DNA from: Methanomicrobiales archaeon
GTDB lineage: Archaea; Halobacteriota; Methanomicrobia; Methanomicrobiales; Methanoculleaceae
Direction: 5' to 3'
Assembly (NCBI GenBank): GCA_019136335.1
Contig: JAGVUK010000073.1
Span: forward strand, 1 to 7,646
Length of the DNA: 7,646 nucleotides
The translations under genes were made by a program, and so were the position numbers. Below, in pieces: positions 1 through 4,855 of this stretch. The notes under the pieces were generated by a model. That model was not told the DNA's origin and did no database searches. It saw nothing but the letters and a program-made list of their open reading frames with translations. The first letter of the stretch is position 1; each line of letters starts with the position of its first letter.

Positions 1-1
1 A

Positions 2-598
2 AAGCTTGACGCTTTTCTCGGCTACGACTACGATGCAGTCATCATTGCAGGCGACATCACCAACTTCGGTCCACTTGAGCCTGTAGATTCGGTACTCTCC
101 CGTTTCGAAGTACCCTGTTTCGCAATCCCTGGCAACTGCGACCCCCGCGAGATCATCGACGTGCTCGAACGCTCAGATGCGGTCTGTCTGCACGATTCCT
201 GGATCGCGCTTGGCAAGATAACGCTTGCAGGTCTTGGGGGTTCAAACAAGACCCCCTTCGGCACGCCGTTCGAGCTGACTGAAGAAGAGATCGATGGCGA
301 ACTCACCCGGATCGTCAAACACATGGACAGGAACATCCACAACGTCCTGCTCAGCCACGCCCCGCCATATGAAGCGCTGGACTCTGTCGGCGAGAACCAT
401 GTGGGGAGCCGGAGCATCAGGAAGCACATGACCCGGTTCGACCTGGTCTGCTGTGCTCATATCCACGAGGCACGGGGCATCACCGAGGTCGACGGCGTCA
501 CCGTCGTCAATCCTGGACCCGCCTCGGAGGGCTGTGGGGCTCTCATCCACTTCGGGAAGGAGCCAAAAGATATTGATATCGACCTTATCTCTGTTTAG
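2..598 (+). CDS. Metallophosphoesterase, calcineurin-like (5' end outside window)
   Basis: This is a partial gene: the frame is open from the left edge and 198 codons are visible before the TAG at 596-598. Calcineurin-like phosphoesterases use a two-metal centre to hydrolyse phosphomonoesters or phosphodiesters. Four of the family's metal-binding blocks are visible in order: GDIT near visible residues 18-21, GNCD near 45-48 (the usual GNHD with Cys in place of His), SHAPP near residue 118, and AHIHEARG near 153 (the GHxH block, with Ala in place of the first Gly). The sequence ends with NPGPASEGCGAL and a short beta-rich tail, typical of the small Icc-related or YfcE-like archaeal group. The first DxH motif and roughly 20-30 residues should lie upstream of the window. 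The substrate cannot be inferred. It converges on the CYTH gene, with a 14-bp overlap of the two 3' ends. Confidence 0.9.
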   Translation, partial: KLDAFLGYDYDAVIIAGDITNFGPLEPVDSVLSRFEVPCFAIPGNCDPREIIDVLERSDAVCLHDSWIALGKITLAGLGGSNKTPFGTPFELTEEEIDGELTRIVKHMDRNIHNVLLSHAPPYEALDSVGENHVGSRSIRKHMTRFDLVCCAHIHEARGITEVDGVTVVNPGPASEGCGALIHFGKEPKDIDIDLISV

Positions 599-1115
599 AT
601 AACAGCATCTCAAGATACGAGGTGTAGATCGGTGGACCATCTACACCCAACCCTTTTGCAATAGCCCCGATCCGCCGGGCGGCGTCTTCCTGTCCGTCTT
701 CTGTCAGGATCTCGATCTCGACAAATGATCCAAGACCTTCGACGTCGTCGAGGGTCACCGTCACAGGCCCTATCTCGTAGAACTCCCGGGTCTTCGAGAC
801 ACCTGCGGCCCGCTGGAACCCGAGGCGAGAGAGGATCGCCTCAAGGGTATCGCCCGAGGCGACCGCGAGGTTGAACTCCTCGCGGGCCTTTGCGCTCCCG
901 ACCCGGACCTTCGGGCCCTTATAGGTCACGGTGGCCCCGGCGTCGTCGTACCTGACCCTCAATGCCTCGTCGGTCTTCGCGAAATCGCGGTGGGGTGCGT
1001 TGTAGTAGACGTCGTGCTCCTGCTGCTTTCTCGCCATCTGCACTCCCTGCCGGTTGAGCCGGGCCCTGATCTCTCCCGGGTCCCTGATCGCAAACTTTGC
1101 TTCTACTTCGAGCAT
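585..1115 (-). CDS. cyaB: CYTH-domain protein, class IV adenylate cyclase / triphosphatase family
   Basis: This 176-residue protein has the full CYTH triphosphate-tunnel pattern. The N-terminal ExExK signature is EVEAK (E3, E5, K7). It is followed by HDVYY (34-38), LRVR (52-55), TYKGPK (64-69), REEF (78-81), SKTR (107-110), VTLDDVEGLG (from 119), FVEIE (131-135) and SYLEML near the C-terminus. The alternating basic and acidic residues on these strands line a beta-barrel that binds triphosphate and Mg2+. Some members make cAMP from ATP; others hydrolyse thiamine triphosphate, inorganic triphosphate or other polyphosphates. Archaeal members are usually annotated as CyaB, but sequence alone does not decide the reaction. 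The length fits the single-domain family and no membrane segment is visible, so the protein should be cytosolic. The ATG at 1115 lies just before the ExExK motif, where family members start. It sits 42 bp after the ATPase stop and probably shares its transcript. Confidence 0.9.
   Translation of the reverse strand: MLEVEAKFAIRDPGEIRARLNRQGVQMARKQQEHDVYYNAPHRDFAKTDEALRVRYDDAGATVTYKGPKVRVGSAKAREEFNLAVASGDTLEAILSRLGFQRAAGVSKTREFYEIGPVTVTLDDVEGLGSFVEIEILTEDGQEDAARRIGAIAKGLGVDGPPIYTSYLEMLLSKQR
621..656 (+). terminator. Hairpin plus T-run, possible terminator for the metallophosphoesterase
   Basis: A perfect 9-bp inverted repeat, GGTGTAGAT (621-629) and ATCTACACC (639-647), has a 9-nt loop. A CTTTT run (652-656) follows on the plus strand. 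It begins 23 bp after the metallophosphoesterase stop and lies inside the C-terminal coding part of the convergent CYTH gene. Position and T-run suit transcript termination on the plus strand. Archaeal termination depends mainly on U-runs, and this one is short, so the assignment is tentative. Confidence 0.35.
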
Positions 1116-1157
1116 GCCGGTCGCCGTAGATCGTCTCGTCCCGGTGATGATAAACCC

Positions 1158-2648
1158 TCACTGCGCGGGCTCGACCGGGCCGGCGACCTTCTGCCGGATG
1201 AGGTCTCCCTGCCTGCGTGCGGCGGCGAGGAGGGCGTCGTCTCCGAGGTGCTCCGCAGAGGCGATCGCCCGCTCGGTCAGTACGAGTGCCGTATCGTAGT
1301 CTTCACGGTGGTAGAACCGGAGCCCCAGCTCCAGGTTCAGGTCCGCTGCCTTCCCGTACTCCTGCGCGTGAAAGAAGTGGCAGGCAAGCGAGAGGAGGAC
1401 GTGCAGCCTGCCGGGGAGACGGTGCATGGTGCGTTCGAAACAGTCCGCCGCACGGGCGTTGAGCGCTATCCGTGCATCGTTCGAGAGTTCGCGTCTGCAG
1501 TGTTCCTGCAGGAGAGGGTGAGCGAAGGCGTACCCGGTGCCGGGGAGTCTCCGGAATATGCCGCTCTCCTGCATCCGGTCCACCGCCGGCATAACATCCG
1601 TCCCCTTGAGTTTCAGCATGCAGGCGACGACCGGCACCGGGAACGGCGGGTTTAAGACGCAGAGTTCCTCCGCCAGGGCTTTCCCTGGGCCTGAGAGCGT
1701 GGTGAAGGCAAGCGCTGCCGGTCCCCCGGCTCCGGCGAGCACGTCCGCCATGTTTCCGGCGGAGGGTGCGAGCCCCCGGCAGCGCAGGGCGTTGAAGCAG
1801 GCCATGAGGCTGAACGGGTCGCTGCAGGTTGTTTCGAGGAGGGCGGCGGCCGCATCGTCGACGGCGAGACGAAACCGCCTCTCCCCGAGTTCCCGGATCT
1901 CATCCCTCCGCATCCCCGGGAGTTGCACTTCGGGATATCCGGAATCCCGGATCTCCTGCAGTGTCGCGGGCCCGGGGCAGGCCGCACCCTCCGTCCGGCA
2001 GGTGAAGGCGAGAAGGATGCCGGGCGGGAGGTCGTGCACGGTGTCCCGGAGGAGCCGGCGGTCAAGGTTTGAGGCGAGGTGGACGTCATCGAGCAGGATT
2101 GCCGCGATGCGGCCGGCCCCGGTCATCTCTCTCCCGAGCTCCCGGAGGAGTTCCCCGAACGCCTGGCGCACCCGGTCGTATCCGACCTCCGGCGACCGGG
2201 CGAAGACGCCGATGATCTCCTCCCCGGTCTTCGGGAGCAGGCCGACCGGTTCCACCGGTGCGGCATACTTCTCGAGCACATCACCGGCGTACCGGATTGC
2301 CTCCCGCATGCCTTCACCCCCGATCCTGCCGGGCGCGGTCTGTTTGCGCAGGTCTCCCACCAGTTCCCGGAACGCTGAAAAGATCATCCCGGGGAGGTCA
2401 AAGACCTCCGCCCTGAGGACGGGGGACGGCAACCCGCCGGGGCATTCCCGGACCTCACGGGCGAGCCAGGATAAGAGAGAACTCTTTCCGATGCCGGGCG
2501 GGCCAGAGATCATCACCGCCTGCCCGTGCTCCCCTGTCCGGGAGATGACGGCCGCGAGCCGCTCGCGCTCCTCCTCCCTGCCGCAGAACTCCTCCGGGGG
2601 AGAGGGGGCATACGAGACCACCTCTGCCTGCTGCTGCACCGTATCCAT
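1158..2648 (-). CDS. AAA_16 / STAND-like P-loop ATPase with C-terminal helical repeats
   Basis: The protein is 496 residues from the ATG at 2648. Visible blocks are the AAA_16 entry motif FCGREEERERL (about 21-31), a Walker A loop GPPGIGKSS (about 49-57), a Walker B strand AAILLDD (about 182-188) and a sensor-like TCRTE (about 216-220). A winged-helix-like middle region follows, then a helical C-terminus (about 400-485, with HFFHAQEYGKAADL and YHREDYDTALVL) that resembles TPR repeats. This order matches STAND or MalT-like signalling ATPases, which couple ATP binding to assembly or to control of an effector. No DNA-binding, protease or cyclase domain is visible in this chain, and no membrane segment. 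A GTG at 2663 would add five residues. I prefer the ATG because CAGGATC lies directly upstream and a TATA-like element sits at a suitable distance. It is upstream of, and probably co-transcribed with, the CYTH gene. The trigger and partner are unknown. Confidence 0.85.
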   Translation of the reverse strand: MDTVQQQAEVVSYAPSPPEEFCGREEERERLAAVISRTGEHGQAVMISGPPGIGKSSLLSWLAREVRECPGGLPSPVLRAEVFDLPGMIFSAFRELVGDLRKQTAPGRIGGEGMREAIRYAGDVLEKYAAPVEPVGLLPKTGEEIIGVFARSPEVGYDRVRQAFGELLRELGREMTGAGRIAAILLDDVHLASNLDRRLLRDTVHDLPPGILLAFTCRTEGAACPGPATLQEIRDSGYPEVQLPGMRRDEIRELGERRFRLAVDDAAAALLETTCSDPFSLMACFNALRCRGLAPSAGNMADVLAGAGGPAALAFTTLSGPGKALAEELCVLNPPFPVPVVACMLKLKGTDVMPAVDRMQESGIFRRLPGTGYAFAHPLLQEHCRRELSNDARIALNARAADCFERTMHRLPGRLHVLLSLACHFFHAQEYGKAADLNLELGLRFYHREDYDTALVLTERAIASAEHLGDDALLAAARRQGDLIRQKVAGPVEPAQ

Positions 2649-2671
2649 GATCCTGCCGGTCACGATCGGGC

Positions 2672-2686
2672 CGGGTATACTTGAAC
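2672..2686 (-). promoter_or_regulatory. Possible TATA element for the ATPase-CYTH pair
   Basis: Read on the minus strand, TTCAAGTATACCCGG contains the AT-rich AAGTATAC about 30 bp before the ATG at 2648. An archaeal start site about 25 bp downstream would fall near that ATG and give a leaderless or very short leader. The match to the TATA consensus is only fair. Confidence 0.3.
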
Positions 2687-2695
2687 GTTTGGGCG

Positions 2696-2922
2696 CAGTA
2701 CTTCGCTAACGTTCCGAGGAAGCCTCTCTGGAGGTCAAACCACTGACTTCCCTTCGCGGCTTCGCGCTCTTCGCGTGAGGCTCTATCTCTATCCGCACCC
2801 GCTACCTCTCGCGTTGCCGCGGAAGTTCGCGAAGTCCAGTGTCCGAGTGCTGCAACTCCGCGTTACGGCGTCGTGCGAGACCACATCGTTTGATGCCAGG
2901 TGCCAAAATGAGCGAAGTACTG
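2696..2922. repeat. Nested inverted repeats in the ATPase-FKBP intergenic region
   Basis: The outer arms are a perfect 12-bp inverted repeat: CAGTACTTCGCT at 2696-2707 and AGCGAAGTACTG at 2911-2922. Inside lie imperfect arms of about 30 nt: 2752-2780, containing CTTCGCG, TTCGCG and TTCGCGTGAGG, and 2805-2834, whose reverse complement begins CTTCGCG and ends CGCGAGAGG. A 24-nt spacer separates them, and CACTG/CCAGTG lies just outside both. The stretch has no convincing gene. It could be a degenerate MITE-like element or a folded RNA region. I see no clear target-site duplication. Confidence 0.5.
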
Positions 2923-3020
2923 GGGCGGGGGCGGTTCCTGCCGGAACTATGGCTATAGGTCGGTTTCCTGCACCCGCCGCCCTTCTGCAGGAGCCCCTGT
3001 CCCCCGGGGCGCCCGGTAAA
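2923..3020. other. Non-coding stretch before the FKBP promoter
   Basis: Together with the repeat at 2696-2922, this completes the gap between the ATPase start and the FKBP promoter. It contains G-runs (GGGGCGGGGGCGG near 2922-2934) and a CCCCCGGGGCG stretch near 3001-3011. Open frames here are short and do not resemble known proteins. I see no tRNA or other recognisable RNA gene. Confidence 0.5.
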
Positions 3021-3033
3021 TACTATAAATACC
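3021..3033 (+). promoter_or_regulatory. Archaeal TATA box for the FKBP gene
   Basis: TACTATAAATACC is the clearest AT-rich island in the region and matches the archaeal TATA-box pattern. Transcription would be expected to start about 25 bp downstream, near 3052, where the sequence is again AT-rich (GAATTAAAG). This predicts a leader of about 85-90 nt before the ATG at 3140. Confidence 0.65.
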
Positions 3034-3080
3034 ATTCCATCCAAATGAATTAAAGCAACGAGAAGCAGGCGTGCGGCGGG

Positions 3081-3101
3081 CCGGTACGGAAGATGTACCG
3101 G
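3081..3101 (+). promoter_or_regulatory. Hairpin in the FKBP 5' leader
   Basis: A perfect 7-bp stem, CCGGTAC (3081-3087) and GTACCGG (3095-3101), closes a 7-nt loop. A further ACCGG at 3104-3108 can pair instead with CCGGT at 3081-3085, so two exclusive folds are possible. It lies in the predicted untranslated leader, about 27 nt before the ribosome-binding site. Regulatory function is not shown. Confidence 0.4.
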
Positions 3102-3128
3102 TAACCGGACCGTAATCTGCGATTTTTC

Positions 3129-3134
3129 AGGTGA
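3129..3134 (+). promoter_or_regulatory. Shine-Dalgarno that fixes the FKBP start
   Basis: AGGTGA complements the archaeal 16S rRNA 3' end and lies 5 nt before the ATG at 3140. The in-frame GTG at 3131 falls inside this motif and so cannot be the start served by it. The ATG is therefore preferred. Confidence 0.7.
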
Positions 3135-3139
3135 ATGGC

Positions 3140-3865
3140 ATGGCACTTCAGGAAGGAGATTTTATCAGGCTCAGATACACCGGCCGCGCCGGTGAGAATA
3201 TCTTCGATACCACAGATGAGGAGAATGCAAAGGAAGAGGGGATCTACAACCCGCGGGCGGAGTACGGTCCGGTCACCGTCCGCCTGGGGAGCCACCACGT
3301 CATCATCGGCCTTGAGGAAGCGCTGATCGGTAATGAGGTCGGCGCCGAGGGAGAGATCGACGTCCCGCCCGAGAAGGCGTTCGGGGCCCACGAGGAGGAG
3401 CACGTGAGGTCCGTCCCGACCGGGCAGTTCCGCGAGAAACCGAAGCGCGGGATGCGGATCGAGGTTGAGGGCCGCGAGGGGGTCGTCGTTGACGTCATCG
3501 GGCGGCGTGCGGTCGTCGACTTCAACCACCCGCTTGCCGGGAAGACCCTGAACTACTCCTACGCGATCCTCGAGAAGGTCGAGGACCGGGTGGAACAGAT
3601 CAAGGGCCTGATCAAGCTCTACTCAGGCCGGACCGACATCGGGATCAGCATCGCCGACGGGACGGTTGAACTCGCGCTCCCTGCGGCAATTACATACGAC
3701 CGGCGCTGGATGGTCTGGCGGGGCACCCTCGTCCGCGAGTTATTTGAATACTACCCCGATATCACGGACGTCGTCATGAAGGAGACGTTCCCGCGCCCGG
3801 CAAAGCCGGAGAAAGCGCCCGAGGCCCCTGCGGCTGAGGAAGAGACGGAAGAGACTGAGGAGTAA
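3140..3865 (+). CDS. FKBP-type peptidyl-prolyl cis-trans isomerase, long archaeal SlyD-like form
   Basis: The 241-residue protein should be a cytosolic foldase that isomerises prolyl bonds and shields unfolded chains. The FKBP core starts at once (MALQEGDFIRLRYTG) with FDTT at 22-25, and IIGLEEALIGNEVG (55-68) is the classic FKBP helix and turn. An insert-in-flap chaperone segment follows AFGAHEEEHVR (80-90). The core closes with NHPLAGKTLNY (129-139), the SlyD-type ending. About 70 further residues (150-220) form the C-terminal extension seen in long archaeal FKBPs. The last 20 residues are a Pro/Ala-rich then Glu-rich tail (EEETEETEE) instead of the His-rich metal tail of bacterial SlyD. 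There is no signal peptide or membrane segment. A TATA box at 3021-3033 and AGGTGA at 3129-3134 support an independent transcript. The next gene is almost 1 kb away. Confidence 0.93.
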   Translation: MALQEGDFIRLRYTGRAGENIFDTTDEENAKEEGIYNPRAEYGPVTVRLGSHHVIIGLEEALIGNEVGAEGEIDVPPEKAFGAHEEEHVRSVPTGQFREKPKRGMRIEVEGREGVVVDVIGRRAVVDFNHPLAGKTLNYSYAILEKVEDRVEQIKGLIKLYSGRTDIGISIADGTVELALPAAITYDRRWMVWRGTLVRELFEYYPDITDVVMKETFPRPAKPEKAPEAPAAEEETEETEE

Positions 3866-3978
3866 GTCCCCGGGGAGTTTGGGCGCTTGAGGTTGCCGAT
3901 CACCGCTATCGTACCCCATTCATCACTCTTGCAGCGACGCCCAATTACCGGCACTCTCAACGGAGGAGAGGATCGATC

Positions 3979-3983
3979 TTTTT
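3979..3983 (+). terminator. T5 run, possible FKBP terminator
   Basis: A TTTTT run about 115 nt after the FKBP stop is the only plus-strand T-run of this length between FKBP and the repeat tract. Archaeal RNA polymerase can terminate at such runs. A closer self-complementary TCCCCGGGGA at 3867-3876 is followed only by GTTT, so the exact site is uncertain. Confidence 0.25.
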
Positions 3984-3990
3984 CGCACTG

Positions 3991-4011
3991 CCGGGGAGCT
4001 TGCATCCCCGG
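3991..4011. repeat. Perfect 7-bp hairpin upstream of the repeat tract
   Basis: CCGGGGA (3991-3997) and TCCCCGG (4005-4011) form a perfect stem around a 7-nt loop. It lies just downstream of the T5 run and immediately before the first repeat head. The stem and loop sizes equal those of the leader hairpin at 3081-3101, but the sequence differs. Confidence 0.4.
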
Positions 4012-4069
4012 GCACGGCTCCCTACCGGCTATCGCCATGTACTGCCCCCGCCCCTACCGGGGGACAGGC

Positions 4070-4090
4070 GGGGTGGGGGCTGGGTGGGGG
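4070..4090 (+). repeat. G-quadruplex motif, plus strand
   Basis: Four G-runs of 4, 5, 3 and 5 are separated by loops of 1, 2 and 1 nt. This satisfies the canonical G3+N1-7 quadruplex pattern with very short loops, which favours stability. It sits in the middle unit of repeat copy 1. Confidence 0.6.
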
Positions 4091-4134
4091 CTTCAGGGAG
4101 GAACGTAAGGGTACCCACCTGCGGGGAGGGGGAA

Positions 4135-4158
4135 CCCCCTCCCCGGTCCCCTCCCCCC
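4135..4158 (-). repeat. G-quadruplex motif, minus strand
   Basis: The plus strand has C-runs of 5, 4, 4 and 6 with spacers of 1, 3 and 1 nt, so the minus strand carries a canonical G-quadruplex motif. It lies in the tail unit of repeat copy 1, 44 bp from the plus-strand motif. The equivalent in copy 2 (4467-4483) keeps only three long runs. Confidence 0.6.
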
Positions 4159-4243
4159 GTGGCGATAGCCACCACGGTCCACTGCACGGGGAGATCCCGG
4201 AGAAGAACCGGATACGGCTTCCCACTGGATATCGCCATGACTG

Positions 4244-4269
4244 CCCCCGCCCCCACTCGGGGGCGGGGG
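4244..4269. repeat. Perfect 11-bp all-GC hairpin
   Basis: CCCCCGCCCCC (4244-4254) and GGGGGCGGGGG (4259-4269) are perfect complements around the 4-nt loop ACTC. This is the strongest local hairpin in the window and lies in the head unit of repeat copy 2. The matching place in copy 1 keeps a weaker version (CCCCGCC at 4046-4052 with GGCGGGG at 4067-4073). Confidence 0.65.
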
Positions 4270-4722
4270 AGGAGCGCGAAGCGCGGGCGGGGTGGGGGTT
4301 GCCGGAGAACGGCGTTATGGATGTCCCCTACAGGGAGGCCAGCGGGCGGGGTGGGGGTGCCGGAAAAGAACGTATGAGTAGCCCACCTACGGGGAGGCCG
4401 GGCGGGGTGGGGGTGCCGGAGAGGAACTTTTGGGTGACATTTTGTCCGGAGAGGGGGAAACCTCCTCCCCGGCCCCCTCCCCCAATGGCAATATCCACCA
4501 CGGTCCAGCGTACCGGGACAAGCCTGGAAGAACCGGGTCCTGGCTAACTCCCGAACCTCATCTGCCCTTTCCGGGAACCAACGTCAGCACCACCTCCTGG
4601 CACGGCTTCTCACCGGATACCGCCACGCACTGTCCCCGCTCCTACCGGAGGCTGGGGCGGAGTGGTGGGGGTTGCCGGAGAGCGGCGTTATGAGTATCCC
4701 CTACAGGGAGGCCGGGCGGGGC

Positions 4723-4855
4723 GCCCCCCGGGTACCGGGCCGGACGATCCCGTTCCTTCCTCCCGGCACCGGGCGAATGCCGGCTCTCTCCCAAAAACCC
4801 GGCGCCGCCGGCAGTACTCTTCTTTAGGTACCGGGCCGAATGTATTCTGGAATCA
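4723..4855 (+). promoter_or_regulatory. rqcH upstream region with 12-bp direct repeat and weak TATA
   Basis: GGTACCGGGCCG occurs twice, at 4731-4742 and 4827-4838, as a perfect direct repeat 96 bp apart. The second copy ends 17 bp before the ATG. CCGGCA (4763-4768) and TGCCGG (4778-4783) can form a small hairpin. The only AT-leaning element at promoter distance is TTCTTTAGGTA around 4820-4830, a poor TATA match. It would place the start site near the ATG and give little or no leader. No good Shine-Dalgarno precedes 4856, which agrees with that. Confidence 0.3.

Larger units (their letters stand above)
4014..4722. repeat. Degenerate composite repeat tract between FKBP and rqcH
   Basis: The tract contains about three copies of a composite repeat. 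A head unit (ACGGCTYC...ATCGCCATG then a C-run) occurs at 4014-4064, 4214-4264 and 4602-4652. G-rich middle units containing GGCGGGGTGGGGG start near 4067, 4285, 4344 and 4399; a variant at 4655 reads GGGGCGGAGTGGTGGGGG. The 43-nt segments at 4298-4340 and 4671-4713 match at 39 positions. A tail unit, C-runs then CCACCACGGTCCA, occurs at about 4125-4210 and 4449-4536; the third copy lacks it. Copy 1 is bounded by a perfect 11-bp inverted repeat, GGCTATCGCCA (4027-4037) and TGGCGATAGCC (4160-4170). Copy 2 has a near-perfect version at 4227-4237 and 4486-4496. Open frames across it are low-complexity Gly, Arg and Pro shadows, so I see no gene. The spacer at 4537-4601 shows nothing recognisable. 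Confidence 0.7.

Noticed and set aside
1537..2709. A 390-codon open frame on the plus strand opposite the ATPase gene.
   Set aside because: The translation is Ser/Arg/Pro-rich low complexity, a shadow of the ATPase codons, which contain proper Walker A and B motifs on the other strand.
3131..3139. GTG at 3131 as the FKBP start.
   Set aside because: It overlaps the AGGTGA ribosome-binding site that is correctly spaced for the ATG at 3140.
2802..3146. A 114-codon minus-strand open frame between the ATPase and FKBP genes.
   Set aside because: It runs through the FKBP TATA box, leader and ribosome-binding site and shows no protein-like conservation that I can recognise.
4000..4720. Several 70-125 codon open frames in the repeat tract.
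   Set aside because: They translate the G/C-run repeats into Gly, Arg and Pro strings in multiple frames on both strands, with no consistent start signals.
4014..4722. Possible CRISPR array.
   Set aside because: Unit spacing is irregular (about 200 and 388 bp between heads, 55-59 bp between middle units), the repeats are degenerate, and the sequences between them are themselves repeats rather than unique spacers.
4811..4818. CAGTACT before rqcH as a further copy of the outer arm at 2696-2707.
   Set aside because: Only seven bases are shared, which is expected by chance in a window of this size.
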